Assembly (NCBI GenBank): GCA_947462335.1
Contig: OX381705.1
Span: 44,220,175-44,284,174 of the forward strand
Reading direction: 5' to 3'
DNA length: 64,000 bases
Source of the DNA: Harmothoe impar
Taxonomy: Eukaryota; Annelida; Polychaeta; Phyllodocida; Polynoidae
In this document: positions 22,393 to 31,157 of the stretch, one piece after another
Numbering within the stretch: position 1 is the first letter of the stretch
How the letters are laid out: each line of letters begins with the position of its first letter
Made by a program: the position numbers and the translations under genes
The notes under the pieces: generated by a model
Seen by the model: only the letters and a program-made list of their open reading frames with translations
What the model was told of the DNA's origin: nothing
Databases searched by the model: none

Positions 22393-22827
22393 CGCCAAAC
22401 TGCACCAGTCAACCACATCTGCACGAAAGACTGTATTTGCGTGAACTTTGTGAATTCTGGTCTTCCAGTCGCTTCTGTGAAAATAGACAATGTTGCGTGC
22501 AAAGTAATGGTAGATACAGGAAGCGTTGCGAACATTCTTGACGAACAATTAAACAGCAAATTAGGTAAACCCCAGCTCAAATCAGGTAAAAAACGGTTAT
22601 GCCCGTATGGGAGTGGTAAGGTACTAGGTACTTGTAGTCTCACTGTAGACACCAAAAAGAGAATCCAGGTTCATGACTTTCAGGTAGTTTCGGGTAACCA
22701 TGGTGCCCTACTTGGGTACAGTGCAGCGGCAGAACTTGGTTTGGTTAAAGTAAATCTGAATTCAGTACAAGGAGCCGGGGAGCGTGAAAAACTGAAAAAT
22801 GACTTTCTGAAGGTATTGGAAAGTTGA
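22393..22827 (+). pseudogene. Retroelement aspartic protease
   Basis: The frame continues from gag after one TGA. MVDTGSVANIL (DTGS at 22513-22524) is the active-site loop of retropepsin-like proteases, which act as dimers to cut the polyprotein. ALLGYSAAAELGL fits the C-terminal 'hLG...' block. The frame ends at TGA 22825-22827. The reverse transcriptase follows in the +1-shifted frame with stops between, so expression as one polyprotein is lost. Confidence 0.85.
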
Positions 22828-22861
22828 AGGGTACAAAAGTGAAATTACATATTAAAAATCA

Positions 22862-24262
22862 TTGAGGCCTGTTGCTCAGAGACACCGCCGCACACCTTTT
22901 CACCTTCTTAACAAGGTTGCGAAGGAGTTGGAACAGTTACTCAAGGAGGATGTGATCGAAAAGGTGGTGGGAGAACCGACTTACCGGGTTAGTCCTATTG
23001 TGGTAGTGCCAAAACGCAACAAAGACCAAATCAGGATTTGCGCGGACATGCGTGAGGCAACCAAGGCAATTCTCACTGAGGAACTCATCAGTGACTTAAA
23101 TGGTGCCTCTGTGTTTAGCAAAATTGACCTTAAGGCTGGTTACCATCAGCTAGAATTGCACCCTGAGTCAAGGAACATTACAACATTTAGTACACACAAA
23201 GGTCTATTCAGGTACAAAAGACTGTTTTTTTGTATCTCCTCAGCATCAGAGATTTTCAAAGAGCACATTACAAATGTAATACAAGACATTCCGCATGCAA
23301 AGAATGTTAGTGATGATATCTTTGTCTATGGTAAAGGTGAAAATCCTGAAGAAATGCAATGCAAAGCTCTAAAAGAGACGTTAGCAGCTCTTGCGAAAGC
23401 TGGTTTGACTGTAAACAGTTCAAAGAATGAATACTACAAAGAAGAGGTTAATTTCTATGGTTTAAGGTTTAGTGCTCAAGGTATATCACTCGACCCTAAG
23501 AAGGTCAGTGCTGTTAAAGACATACCTACCCCCACAGATGTGTCAGAGGGGCGAAGCCTCATTGGTATGTTAACGTATTGTGCCCGTTTCATTCCAGATT
23601 ATGCGACATTAAGCGAGAACAGAGTAGTCGAATTTGCAAGCCGTTTGTTAACGCTAACTGAGTCTTGTTACAGCCAGACCGAGTGTGAAGCTCTGGCAAT
23701 TGTGTGGGCTTGTGAACATTTTGATATGTACCTCCGTGGTGCCCCAAAATTCATAGTTTGGTCTGATCACAAACCTATTTGGCAAAAGCTTAAAGCACCA
23801 TCATTACGAGTTGAACGATTGGGACTCCGTCTCCAATTGTATGATCTTGAAATCAAACATCTGCCCGGATCACAGGATCCTGCAGACTGGATGTCTCGAC
23901 ATCCTGAACCAGGCCAAAAAATGTCTTGTGAAGAACACGTCGCGGAACTCTATGTCAATTTTATTGCTGAGTCATGTACCTCAGCTTCGTTATTCCTTAG
24001 CAATGTTTGCGATGTAGCCGCCAATGACAAAACCTATTGTAAGGCTCTAGAACTTGTACAGTCTGGTAAGTGGTATATTGTCAAAGACATAAACGATCCA
24101 AACATTGATGTGTCTGAACTCAAAGGAATAGGTACAGTTCGAGATGAACTCACTGCACACCCATCAGGTATTCTTTTGAAAGGTGATAAAATTGTTCTAC
24201 CAAAAGGTCTACATGATCAAGCTATCGCAATAGCTCATGAAGGTCATCAAGGTATGAGTTGA
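22862..24262 (+). pseudogene. Fused RT-RNase H with internal deletion, plus integrase N-terminus
   Basis: The long frame holds RT fingers (IVVVPKRNKDQIRICADMR), a palm region (VFSKIDLKAGYHQLEL) and the catalytic SDDIFVYG box (SDD at 23309-23317). After LIGMLTYCARFIPDYATLSE the frame jumps in frame, near 23615, to NRVVEFASRLLT and the RNase H C-terminal part (SQTECEALAIVWACEHF, FIVWSDHKPI). The RT thumb/connection and the RNase H N-terminus with its first catalytic aspartate are therefore deleted. A smaller in-frame loss seems present in the fingers after ATKAI. The frame ends with the HEGHQG histidines of the integrase zinc domain and a stop at 24260-24262. The product cannot be functional. 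Confidence 0.85.
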
Positions 24263-25090
24263 ACAAAATCCTTTATAAGATCAAAGGTATAAACTAAAAG
24301 GTAGAAAATGTGATCAAGAATTGTACTGCATGTCAATTGGTACATTCAAACCCTGTTCGATTGGAACCGTTGTCTATGTCTGATTTACCAGATGGTCCGT
24401 GGGAAAATCTGAGTGCTGATTTTTGTGGTCCGCTACCATCTGGCGATTATCTGTTTGTGATTACCAATGAATATTCTCGGTACCCCTTTGTGGAAATAGT
24501 CAAATCTGTTTCTGCTAGTACCGTAATACCAGTCCTTGACAAAGTTATTTCTGATTGGGGGGAAGTGAAGCAAATCAAAACTGATAATGGTAGCCCATTC
24601 AATTCACAATCATTTGCTAACTTTGCAAAATACTCCGGTTTTCACCATCGCAAAAATAACACCCAGTTGGACAAGAGCCAATGCTCAAGCTGAAGCATTC
24701 AATAAACCACTCATGAAAGCTGTACGTGCTGCAACTGTTGAGCGTAAAAGCTGGAAACAGGAATTATATAAGTTCCTTCGCCAGTACCGAGCAACTCCGC
24801 ACCCATCAACTGGGTTCACACCCTATCGGCTTCTACTAGGGCGAGAACCAATCACCAAATTTCCTGAGTGTAAACCAAAGGCAGATGACCTTGTCCATCT
24901 GACTGCAAAGCGAAACGATGAACATGCGAAAGCAAAAATGAAAGTGTACAGTGATGCACATAATCATGCAGAAAAAGCAAACTTACAGGTTGATGATAGG
25001 GTATTGGTAAGAACCAAGGTGAAACATGATAAGCTAACGCCTGCTTATGTACCGAAACAATATGTTGTGACAGACAAGAAAGGTACTATG
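24263..25090 (+). pseudogene. Integrase remnant of plus-strand Ty3/gypsy copy
   Basis: After a frame break, 24310-24693 supplies the CX2C half of the HHCC zinc domain (24322-24333) and two catalytic-core aspartates (in ADFCGP at about 24418 and TDNGSPF at 24583-24585). A frameshift around 24640-24680 moves the coding phase. In the next frame (24587-25219) the third acidic residue lies in AQAEAFN (24692-24694), at a D-35-E-like distance. The helix region (FLRQYRATPHPSTGFTPYRLL) and the start of the C-terminal domain (DDRVLVRTKVKHDKLTPAY) follow. Similarity ends near 25090, where a LINE tail begins. Confidence 0.85.
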
Positions 25091-25099
25091 ATCACTTCC

Positions 25100-25275
25100 T
25101 TATCCCAGCAACTCTCATTCATCTTATATATACTCATTATGTACATTAATGTATATTTGTTATTTACTGTTAACAACCTACTTCTCTTTGTAGCGAATAG
25201 GGTATTCCTGTCTAGATGATAAGCCTTATGACATATTTATCTGTCTCTGGCCAACTAATGTCATATCATATGAAT
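25100..25275 (+). mobile_element. Non-LTR retrotransposon 3' tail inserted in the gypsy copy
   Basis: Matches the 3' UTR at about 5160-5290 (TATACTCATTATGTACATTA, ACTGTTAACAACC, TTATCTGTCTCTGGCCAACT). It is only the extreme 3' end of that LINE family, so it is a strongly 5'-truncated insertion. It sits where integrase similarity ends. The exact limits are not resolved because no target duplication is evident. Confidence 0.7.
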
Positions 25276-25356
25276 AAATTCATGTAACTATGCAACATAT
25301 ACAGGTTTGCCATCAATTGGTCTGGGAAGATCATTCTGTATCTTAATGAGTAGTGC
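25276..25356. other. Junction between opposed gypsy copies
   Basis: Short sequence between the LINE tail and the end of the inverted LTR; no similarity recognised. Confidence 0.4.
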
Positions 25357-25471
25357 TGTAGAGTTTTGTGTGTGAATAGATGAGAACTCTGGTAGCCGGA
25401 TTGATAGTGGATCTTTATTCCTGTATGATGGTGTAACAATCACAACTGAAGTATAACTGCAACTGCACTGA

Positions 25472-25737
25472 TTCGCTGGTTTCCACAGGTGCAGGGGGCT
25501 ATAAACCCGCAGGTCCTGGTTATCTAGTACGAGCTCTCTAAGAGCTAGTGACGTCATCCATCACTCTCCATCTTTGGCAAAGTCCAAAACATGTGCAGGC
25601 GAGTGTACATTGGGCATGTGCATGCACATGCGCGACATACACTCTCCTGTACACATGTTTTGGACTTTGCCAAAGATGGAGAGTGTGACCCTGCGCTAGG
25701 GACCTGCGTCCTTGATAATGGACGGGGAAGCAGCGAA
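25472..25737. mobile_element. 266-bp DNA transposon relic nested in the LTR
   Basis: The LTR is interrupted by a segment with termini TTCGCTG and CAGCGAA, flanked on each side by CTGCACTGA (25463-25471 and 25738-25746). The intact LTR at 21080 has that 9-mer once, so the boundaries are confirmed by comparison. A 9-10 bp duplication is typical of Mutator-like elements. The TIRs are imperfect beyond seven bases. The interior is mostly the 124-bp palindrome at 25562-25685, and there is no coding sequence. Confidence 0.9.
25562..25685. repeat. 124-bp near-perfect palindrome
   Basis: The first about 34 bases, beginning CACTCTCCATCTTTGGCAAA and ending ACATGTG, are repeated inverted at the other end. 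The similarity continues to the centre GCATGTGCATGCACATGC, with few mismatches and a 2-nt length difference. It can extrude as a long hairpin. It may be a second, smaller foldback element inside 25472-25737. Confidence 0.9.
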
Positions 25738-25929
25738 CTGCACTGACACCTCTAGCTGACTGCCCTTTTATAGACCTACAGGATGCTGATGTCAGACACT
25801 AGAACACTCTAGAACAGACCTGGGTATGACACAATAGTAGGCCTACATGCTTCTGGAAGCTTCCCAATTAGGCAGACAGTAAACAAGTAGAACACTGGTT
25901 CCAGAAGATTCCTGAATAGGATACTACAT

Positions 25930-25944
25930 CTCTCCCCTTTTTGA
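25930..25944 (-). promoter_or_regulatory. Polypurine tract
   Basis: The minus-strand sequence CAAAAAGGGGAGAG directly precedes the LTR start, the position used to prime plus-strand DNA synthesis in LTR elements. Confidence 0.75.
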
Positions 25945-25985
25945 ATGAAAACTATACCATGACACCTGAACATAAAATATTAGAC

Positions 25986-26249
25986 TTAATGTGTATATAG
26001 ATGTCGGTTATGATACAAACTACTTAGATACATACCGTAATCCTTGAAATGAGTAGGAGGTCGTCTGTTGCGACTTGGTAATAGGGCTACATGCTTTTGA
26101 GGTGAGGCCACTGAGGGTTTTACATTTTGATGACTCTGGCTAGACGGTGCCTGTACAACTGTAGGAGTTGATACCTCTATGTTACCTTGACCTTCTGGTG
26201 TTTCACATAACTCTTCTTCAATGTCATCTATTACCTCTGGACGGACCAT
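25986..26249 (-). pseudogene. Polyprotein C-terminus of minus-strand gypsy copy
   Basis: The minus-strand frame ends SRNRRPPTHFKDYGMYL followed by about 13 residues. The 'RNRRPP..hKDY' pattern is the common C-terminal tail of Ty3/gypsy polyproteins after the integrase. The copy keeps only this tail and the 3' LTR; upstream similarity fades around 26290, so it is a 5'-truncated copy facing the one at 21080. Confidence 0.75.
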
Positions 26250-26289
26250 CCTAGGTTTGAACCTAATTTGCAGGGTTTTTTTTAATATC

Positions 26290-26479
26290 CTTTTTATTAG
26301 TTACTTTACTTGCTTCAAAATATGCTTTTAGACCACATAAGCTATGAAATTAGAAGTGGGGCCATCTGTCCCAAAATGTGGGACCATCAGTCCCAAGTCA
26401 AGTGGGGCCAACTTGACATGGGGCCATCAGTCCCAAGACCCTGTAGGCCTATAGGCCTAACCCAGTCTCCCCTAGGCCT
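26290..26479. repeat. GGGGCCATCAGTCCC repeats
   Basis: GGGACCATCAGTCCCAAG and GGGGCCATCAGTCCCAAG lie close together (about 26383-26436), with partly inverted TCAAGTGGGGCC/GGCCAACTTGA between. A similar ACTGATGGCCCC follows the paired repeat at 18.79 kb, so this is probably interior sequence of that dispersed family. Confidence 0.45.
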
Positions 26480-26578
26480 ACAGGTCAAAGGCATATTTAC
26501 CCCCCCCCCCCCAAGCAACCACCCCCCCCCCCCCTGTAACTAATAAATGAACACTCCCTTACAGTTACAAATACTTGC
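26480..26578 (-). repeat. Inverse copy of the 18704-18805 repeat
   Basis: Reverse complement of 18704-18805, with longer C runs (about 26503-26516 and 26521-26534). A run of about 20 C follows at 26577-26596. Confidence 0.7.
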
Positions 26579-29215
26579 CCCCCCCCCCCCCCCCCCACGC
26601 TACATCCCCACACAAATGGCCGCGCCCTCCAAACTAAATCCGGTAGGTTGATAACGAATTACCAGGCGGCGCTACGGTCGCCCCGGCCCGCTGGAAAACA
26701 TCACCGATGAGCAATAAATTGTAATTTCCGCGTTTATCTAGTATTGTATCGTGCTATTTTTCGCCCCACTGCTTGATAGGTAAAGAATACAACTGGTGTC
26801 AGTATGTGTGCCTACATTTTAGACCCACGGATGACATTTCTGAGATATTTCTCGGTGCAGCCGCTTCTGAAGTAGCCACTGTCAAAATGAAAACAGACCG
26901 CCTGTGTGCACACTGTCTACATCCACAGAAAGTAGTTCCTCTCTGGGTAACCCACATATAAATAGGGAATGATTTAAGTTGTAAACTCAGAAATGCACCT
27001 ATGCGATCTGAAATATAATTCCTATTTGAGAAGAATCATCCGACAATGGATGATAGCTGAGTAGGTTGACATTTTTTTCAATGCAAGTGCCCGGATACGC
27101 GGAAGAATCTCCGGGTGAGGCGGCTCACAAAAGAAAGACATGTCTGCCAGCGTGCTCTGAGGGAGAAGGGATATTCTTATTGGGAAAGTTTCCTTGCATC
27201 TGTGTGGACCTATACGGCTAATCATCCACTGCTCAGGTGGATAGGAGTAATGCTCCATCTGTCTCCACCTGTGAGGGATTCAAACCCGCAGGATCGGAAC
27301 GCTGACAAGGTAAGAAACCCCAACGTGGATGGGTAGGATCGGTACCCTGCCCAGCAAACGTCGCCATCTTGTGTCCCTACCCCCCTTTTGTGTATGGTGG
27401 AATTTTATTGTGTATCCCTCTTCTGGGGGTGCTTCTGAGCTGCAGATTACAAGGGGACAATTATAGAAGACTGTTTGACATTGCCTGGTTATGTTCCGAC
27501 CCTGACACGCTTTAGAAACAGCACTGGAAGCAGAGGGTTGAGGTGCCCGGGAGAGGGTCGCGCGACTCCCGGGGTGGCAGTCAAGCAAAGGCCGTGACGC
27601 CGTCAGCGAGTGCAACCGAGAAATAGCAGGCCCAGTGGCACTGGCAGTGCCAACGGGACATCAACGCTTACACACCCGGCTTTCTCTACACTCACTTCAC
27701 TCAAACATCTCCTTCGTCCCATATTTTACGGCTACCTGTCATTAAGAGGTGTGGTCCATATTATGTCCAGTAAAGCACAGGGGGAACAAAACGAAGGGGA
27801 CAGCATCGGAACCCACGGCTGCCCGCTGCTCTCGCGTACGTAGGCCGACGGGGTCCTACTCCTACTCACTGGGCGCGGACTGTCCTAACGGACTGTCAAA
27901 AATTGGCTACAGAGAGGATCCCAAAATTCAAAGTGTACATTGATACCTTCGTTGGCCCCAGCACTATGCCAAAACGGTGGCTACGGTTAGGATGTAGTTT
28001 CTACACCTCAACCATATAGTCATTTTAGGTTTGACAGCTGTCATTCCAGTTGGGACCTATGATATGGGTGTCACATTTGGACTGAACTGTCATCCGTGTG
28101 TGGCTTAATCGCATTGACTATGATGTTGCTTTCAAAAAGCCCTGTCCCTGGCTCAGTAGATCTAGATGTAGATCTAGTCACTAGCTGTTGATGCATCAGC
28201 TAATCCACGACTAGGTTACATGCAACAGAAGCCAACACAGGGGCGATCAAGGATAAGTTAGACACACGAGCTAGATAGTATCTATAGACTATAGGCCCTC
28301 TACTCTATAGAGCCTAGCTCTAGATAGCAGTAGGCCGGCCCTAGCTCCTGTCTGTTATAGGGCTACTCCATAGCCTAGGCCTATGCCCGTGGAGTACTGT
28401 AACTGTTAGTGTTATCATGTAAGGCTGTATCAGGGAGATGCGATCTGACTTTTTTTGTATCATCAGGCTATCAGCTACCGGTATTAAAAAGGTGACTAAA
28501 AGAACGAGACCTTTTTCCTTTGTGTACATGGTTGATTGAAGAAATTGACAGGATTTTTAATGCATAAATTTCAACCAGCTTACCATTTATCACTATTTTG
28601 ATTGAGAGATTAATTTTTTCGTAGGCTGGGTATAAGAATTATTTATAGGGATTTTATGGAGACTTAAAAACCTAATTACTAGGTACCGGTACGATGTGCT
28701 TGAAAAGTTATTAAAATCCCCCAAATTTTATAAATGACAGCTCATCATTTCAACACCAGGCTATCGGGCACCAACCAGTATAATAATACGTATAGTAAAC
28801 TATTTAGAGATAAGGAGAACAAAAATGAGGCATTCAAGAGAATAGTTTGGAATATTGTCTGTTTTGCCGTCTGTTTGGGTTTTCCTAATGCATTGTCGAT
28901 GCAATAAATTAACAAATATCGGCACAGTACCGGTACCCATAGAGCTATGATTTACATTTCAGTTTTATAGATCTATACCCTGTGGAGATCATAGTAAAGT
29001 TATGAATGGTTAACACATGGTAAAGGCTAGTCTACCCGGTATATCATCTCAGTATCTTCATGCGTCCCATGCACCTCTCCATGATCAACCTTATAATAGT
29101 TTGACATTTTCTGTAGATCTACTAGGACTTCTCTCGTCTCTTGCCACTGGGTCTATCCACGATACTAATATCAATCAATGAGGAAAGAGCGATGGAGTTA
29201 TGCTTACATTAAACT

Positions 29216-29890
29216 ATGAATGGCCTTGGGTATAAGACCCTACCGGTACAATTTCGAAGCCACAATTTCAATATAATTGCAACAATATATTTAAAAGCAG
29301 AAACTATCCCACATGCCTGGACTATTTCCACAATAGAAAGAGCAGTGTTCAATTTTACCCATTATTTGACCGCGTCTCGGTCGTGTTGTCAAGCGGACCC
29401 TGCCCAACCTCACATCTGTTGCACAGTCACAACACTCAAGGTGTTTTTTTACAATTTTTTCCCTCTCCTTTATTTGCGTGTGTTCAGCTTCCAGGTCAGG
29501 TATGGTAGATCTAGCTCAGATGGATTCTTTTCTTTGTTTTCTAGGTCTGGCTTACACATGGAAGTTCATAGAAGTATTTACTTATACCAAAGTAGCAGTA
29601 GCCCCTTATGCCTATGGACGTCCTTTCAATTGTTGACATTTTTTTTTCTAATAGAATTATTATGGTACCTGTACTTTCATAAGACCTCTATATACACGAG
29701 GGTGAAGAATCGGGTACCTGGTAATACGATAAATATAACAGAATGCTTTCCTAGACTCTGTCCCAAGTTCAGTTTATTTTGGCGGCGACCAGGTCTTATA
29801 TCGCCAAACCAGGACAAAGGCATTGTGGTAGGCTCTCTATCCAACCTTTTTTTTGTGAAATTTTGTATTCTATTTACGTTAAATGAGTGA
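29216..29890 (+). CDS. Unrecognised 224-codon open frame (doubtful)
   Basis: This is the longest non-transposon frame in the window, from ATG to TGA. The translation is rich in F, L, Y and S, with hydrophobic stretches (for example FFYNFFPLLYLRVF and LLTFFFLIELLWYLY), as expected from T-rich DNA read by chance. I see no signal peptide of convincing form, no domain and no splice structure. It lies about 600 bp upstream of the E-protein exon. A chance frame is more likely than a gene. Confidence 0.15.
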   Translation: MNGLGYKTLPVQFRSHNFNIIATIYLKAETIPHAWTISTIERAVFNFTHYLTASRSCCQADPAQPHICCTVTTLKVFFYNFFPLLYLRVFSFQVRYGRSSSDGFFSLFSRSGLHMEVHRSIYLYQSSSSPLCLWTSFQLLTFFFLIELLWYLYFHKTSIYTRVKNRVPGNTINITECFPRLCPKFSLFWRRPGLISPNQDKGIVVGSLSNLFFVKFCILFTLNE

Positions 29891-30444
29891 TGGAGAACTG
29901 TATTTGTGAGGAGATTGATGTTCTGGTTTGTGCAGATCGTTTTCAAAGCTTGCTTTATTCAGAAAAAGGGAAGGCGCACCACCAGGTAGTTATAATTGTA
30001 ATGTATGGCGATAAAAGGTGATCCCTTATAATTTCTTTAGATCAGATATGTTAATAACACAAATAGCATGCTCTAGCGGGAACTTCGAAGGCCAATTCTA
30101 AATATAGGGAAGGTAGCCAAATGTTTAATTGAATTTTGATATATTATATCGCACATAAAATTAAAGATGAAATCGTTTGGTATAATGTGGAATTGTGTAG
30201 CATTTTATAGTGCTTTGTTTAATACTACATGTAGTATGATGATGTACAAAGATCTTCATTGAAAGCTTCAAAAGTTTGTCCTTTAGCTTCGAGCCGAAGG
30301 TGTCTGGTCCTCACTTTTACTACACTGTTGTCTCTGGAAGACTTTTGTCGTCGATCCCTACAAGATTAGTACTAGAAATACCATACCGTGCCCACCCCAC
30401 TCTGCCCTACAACCTCTTATAAGAATCGGCGTCATTGTGTTGTG

Positions 30445-30474
30445 TCTAACAATCCTTCTCTTATCCCCATCTAG
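30445..30474 (+). promoter_or_regulatory. 3' splice site before the E-protein start exon
   Basis: TCTAAC (branch-point-like, about 30445-30450) is followed by the pyrimidine tract CCTTCTCTTATCCCCAT and the acceptor TAG at 30472-30474. It implies that the exon with the start codon is preceded by an untranslated exon. Confidence 0.6.
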
Positions 30475-30577
30475 GTTCTTCTGTACGTAGGAAGGCTATA
30501 TAAGGATGAACAATCTACCAATGATGCAAGTTCCCGGCACCGACAAGGAACTAAGCGACCTGCTTGACTTCAGCGCG
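30475..30577 (+). CDS. TCF3/4/12: First coding exon of an E-protein (class I bHLH factor)
   Basis: ATG at 30506 opens 24 codons ending GTDKELSDLLDFSA, then GTGAGT at 30578 in phase 0. GTDKELSDLLDFS is the near-invariant N-terminus of E-proteins (vertebrate TCF3/E2A, TCF4, TCF12/HEB). There it forms the AD1 activation domain, whose LSDLLDFS helix contacts the KIX domain of CBP/p300 and the TAFH domain of ETO-type corepressors. The bHLH domain, which dimerises with tissue-specific bHLH proteins and binds CANNTG, is encoded far downstream in this family. In relatives the next exon starts with a codon for Met followed by Phe and a PP pattern; I found no such exon to the right edge. Part of the exon before the ATG (30475-30505) is untranslated. 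Identity as an E-protein is firm; which vertebrate paralogue it resembles most cannot be told from 24 residues, and invertebrates usually have one. Confidence 0.88.
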
Positions 30578-30716
30578 GTGAGTTGACAATGCACAGAGCC
30601 CTTTCTGATTTCTTCTTTTGTTCACTGTATGGAAAAAAAGTCGATTTTCTATTGCAGGAAAGGATAAAGTGTTGTTTGGGAGGGGAGTGAGTGACCCGGC
30701 CTTTAAAGTAGGCCTT

Positions 30717-31157
30717 ACACTGCCACCTAACGTCCCGATCCGCCCCGCTCCAACTCAACTGACCCAGTTGTCTCTAGTCGAGTTGAGATGGAGCGGGATC
30801 TGGGAACTAGTATACACACACTGTCAAACAGCCTACTACCACCGACTCTACAGGTTATTTAACTCATGAATATTGATCACATTTCTAAAAGGTACCACCT
30901 CATTGGTGCAACTGCTCCCGATTTGTCCCGACTGCTCCCGATTTCAATATACACTGCCACTCCCGACCCGATCCATCCCAACTGCACCCCCCACTGTGCT
31001 CCAGTCAGGCCTGTATTTCAAACATGGTCAGAAATCTCCTGACTCTCCCCATCCCGCTCCAACTGGGTCGGGAACAGGTATACACGGGCCGACTGGACCC
31101 GCCTGGCCAGTCGAGATGGGGCGAGTTGGGGCGGATCGGGACGTTAGGTGGCAGTGT
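30717..31157. mobile_element. 441-bp TIR element just inside the intron
   Basis: ACACTGCCACCTAACGTCCC at 30717 is perfectly mirrored by GGGACGTTAGGTGGCAGTGT ending at 31157, and the match extends through GATCCGCCCC. The interior has many CCCGATCC/GAGCGGGATC-like motifs in both orientations. No target duplication is clear. The shape suggests a hAT- or other-type MITE; the family is unknown. It lies only 139 bp from the splice donor. Confidence 0.85.

Larger units (their letters stand above)
25357..25928 (-). mobile_element. 3' LTR of minus-strand copy of the same gypsy family
   Basis: Read on the minus strand it begins TGTAGTATCC at 25928 and ends CTCTACA at 25357. It matches the LTR at 21080-21370 throughout, except for the element at 25472-25737 plus a 9-bp duplication. 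Without these it is about 297 bp. The TATA box (25765-25772) and AATAAA (25414-25419) are conserved. A purine tract lies at 25930-25944 just before the LTR, where the plus-strand primer belongs, so this is a 3' LTR. Confidence 0.9.
26597..30474. other. No supported gene; upstream region of the E-protein exon
   Basis: I see no recognisable exon. Notable points: an 8-bp GC hairpin at 27546-27573 (CCCGGGAG/CTCCCGGG) in a locally CpG-rich stretch (about 27.5-27.63 kb), which could be promoter-like, and a 224-codon open frame at 29216-29890 without recognisable domain. An untranslated first exon and promoter of the E-protein gene may lie here but I cannot place them. Confidence 0.45.

Noticed and set aside
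22051..22548. Minus-strand 165-codon frame
   Set aside because: Shadow of gag and protease on the plus strand.
27271..27291. GATTCAAACCCGCAGG resembles a tRNA T-arm/B box
   Set aside because: The flanking stem does not pair and no A box or acceptor stem lies at the right distance.
30497..30504. TATATAAGG as a TATA box
   Set aside because: It lies directly before the start codon, within an exon supported by a splice acceptor, so it cannot position a useful transcription start here.
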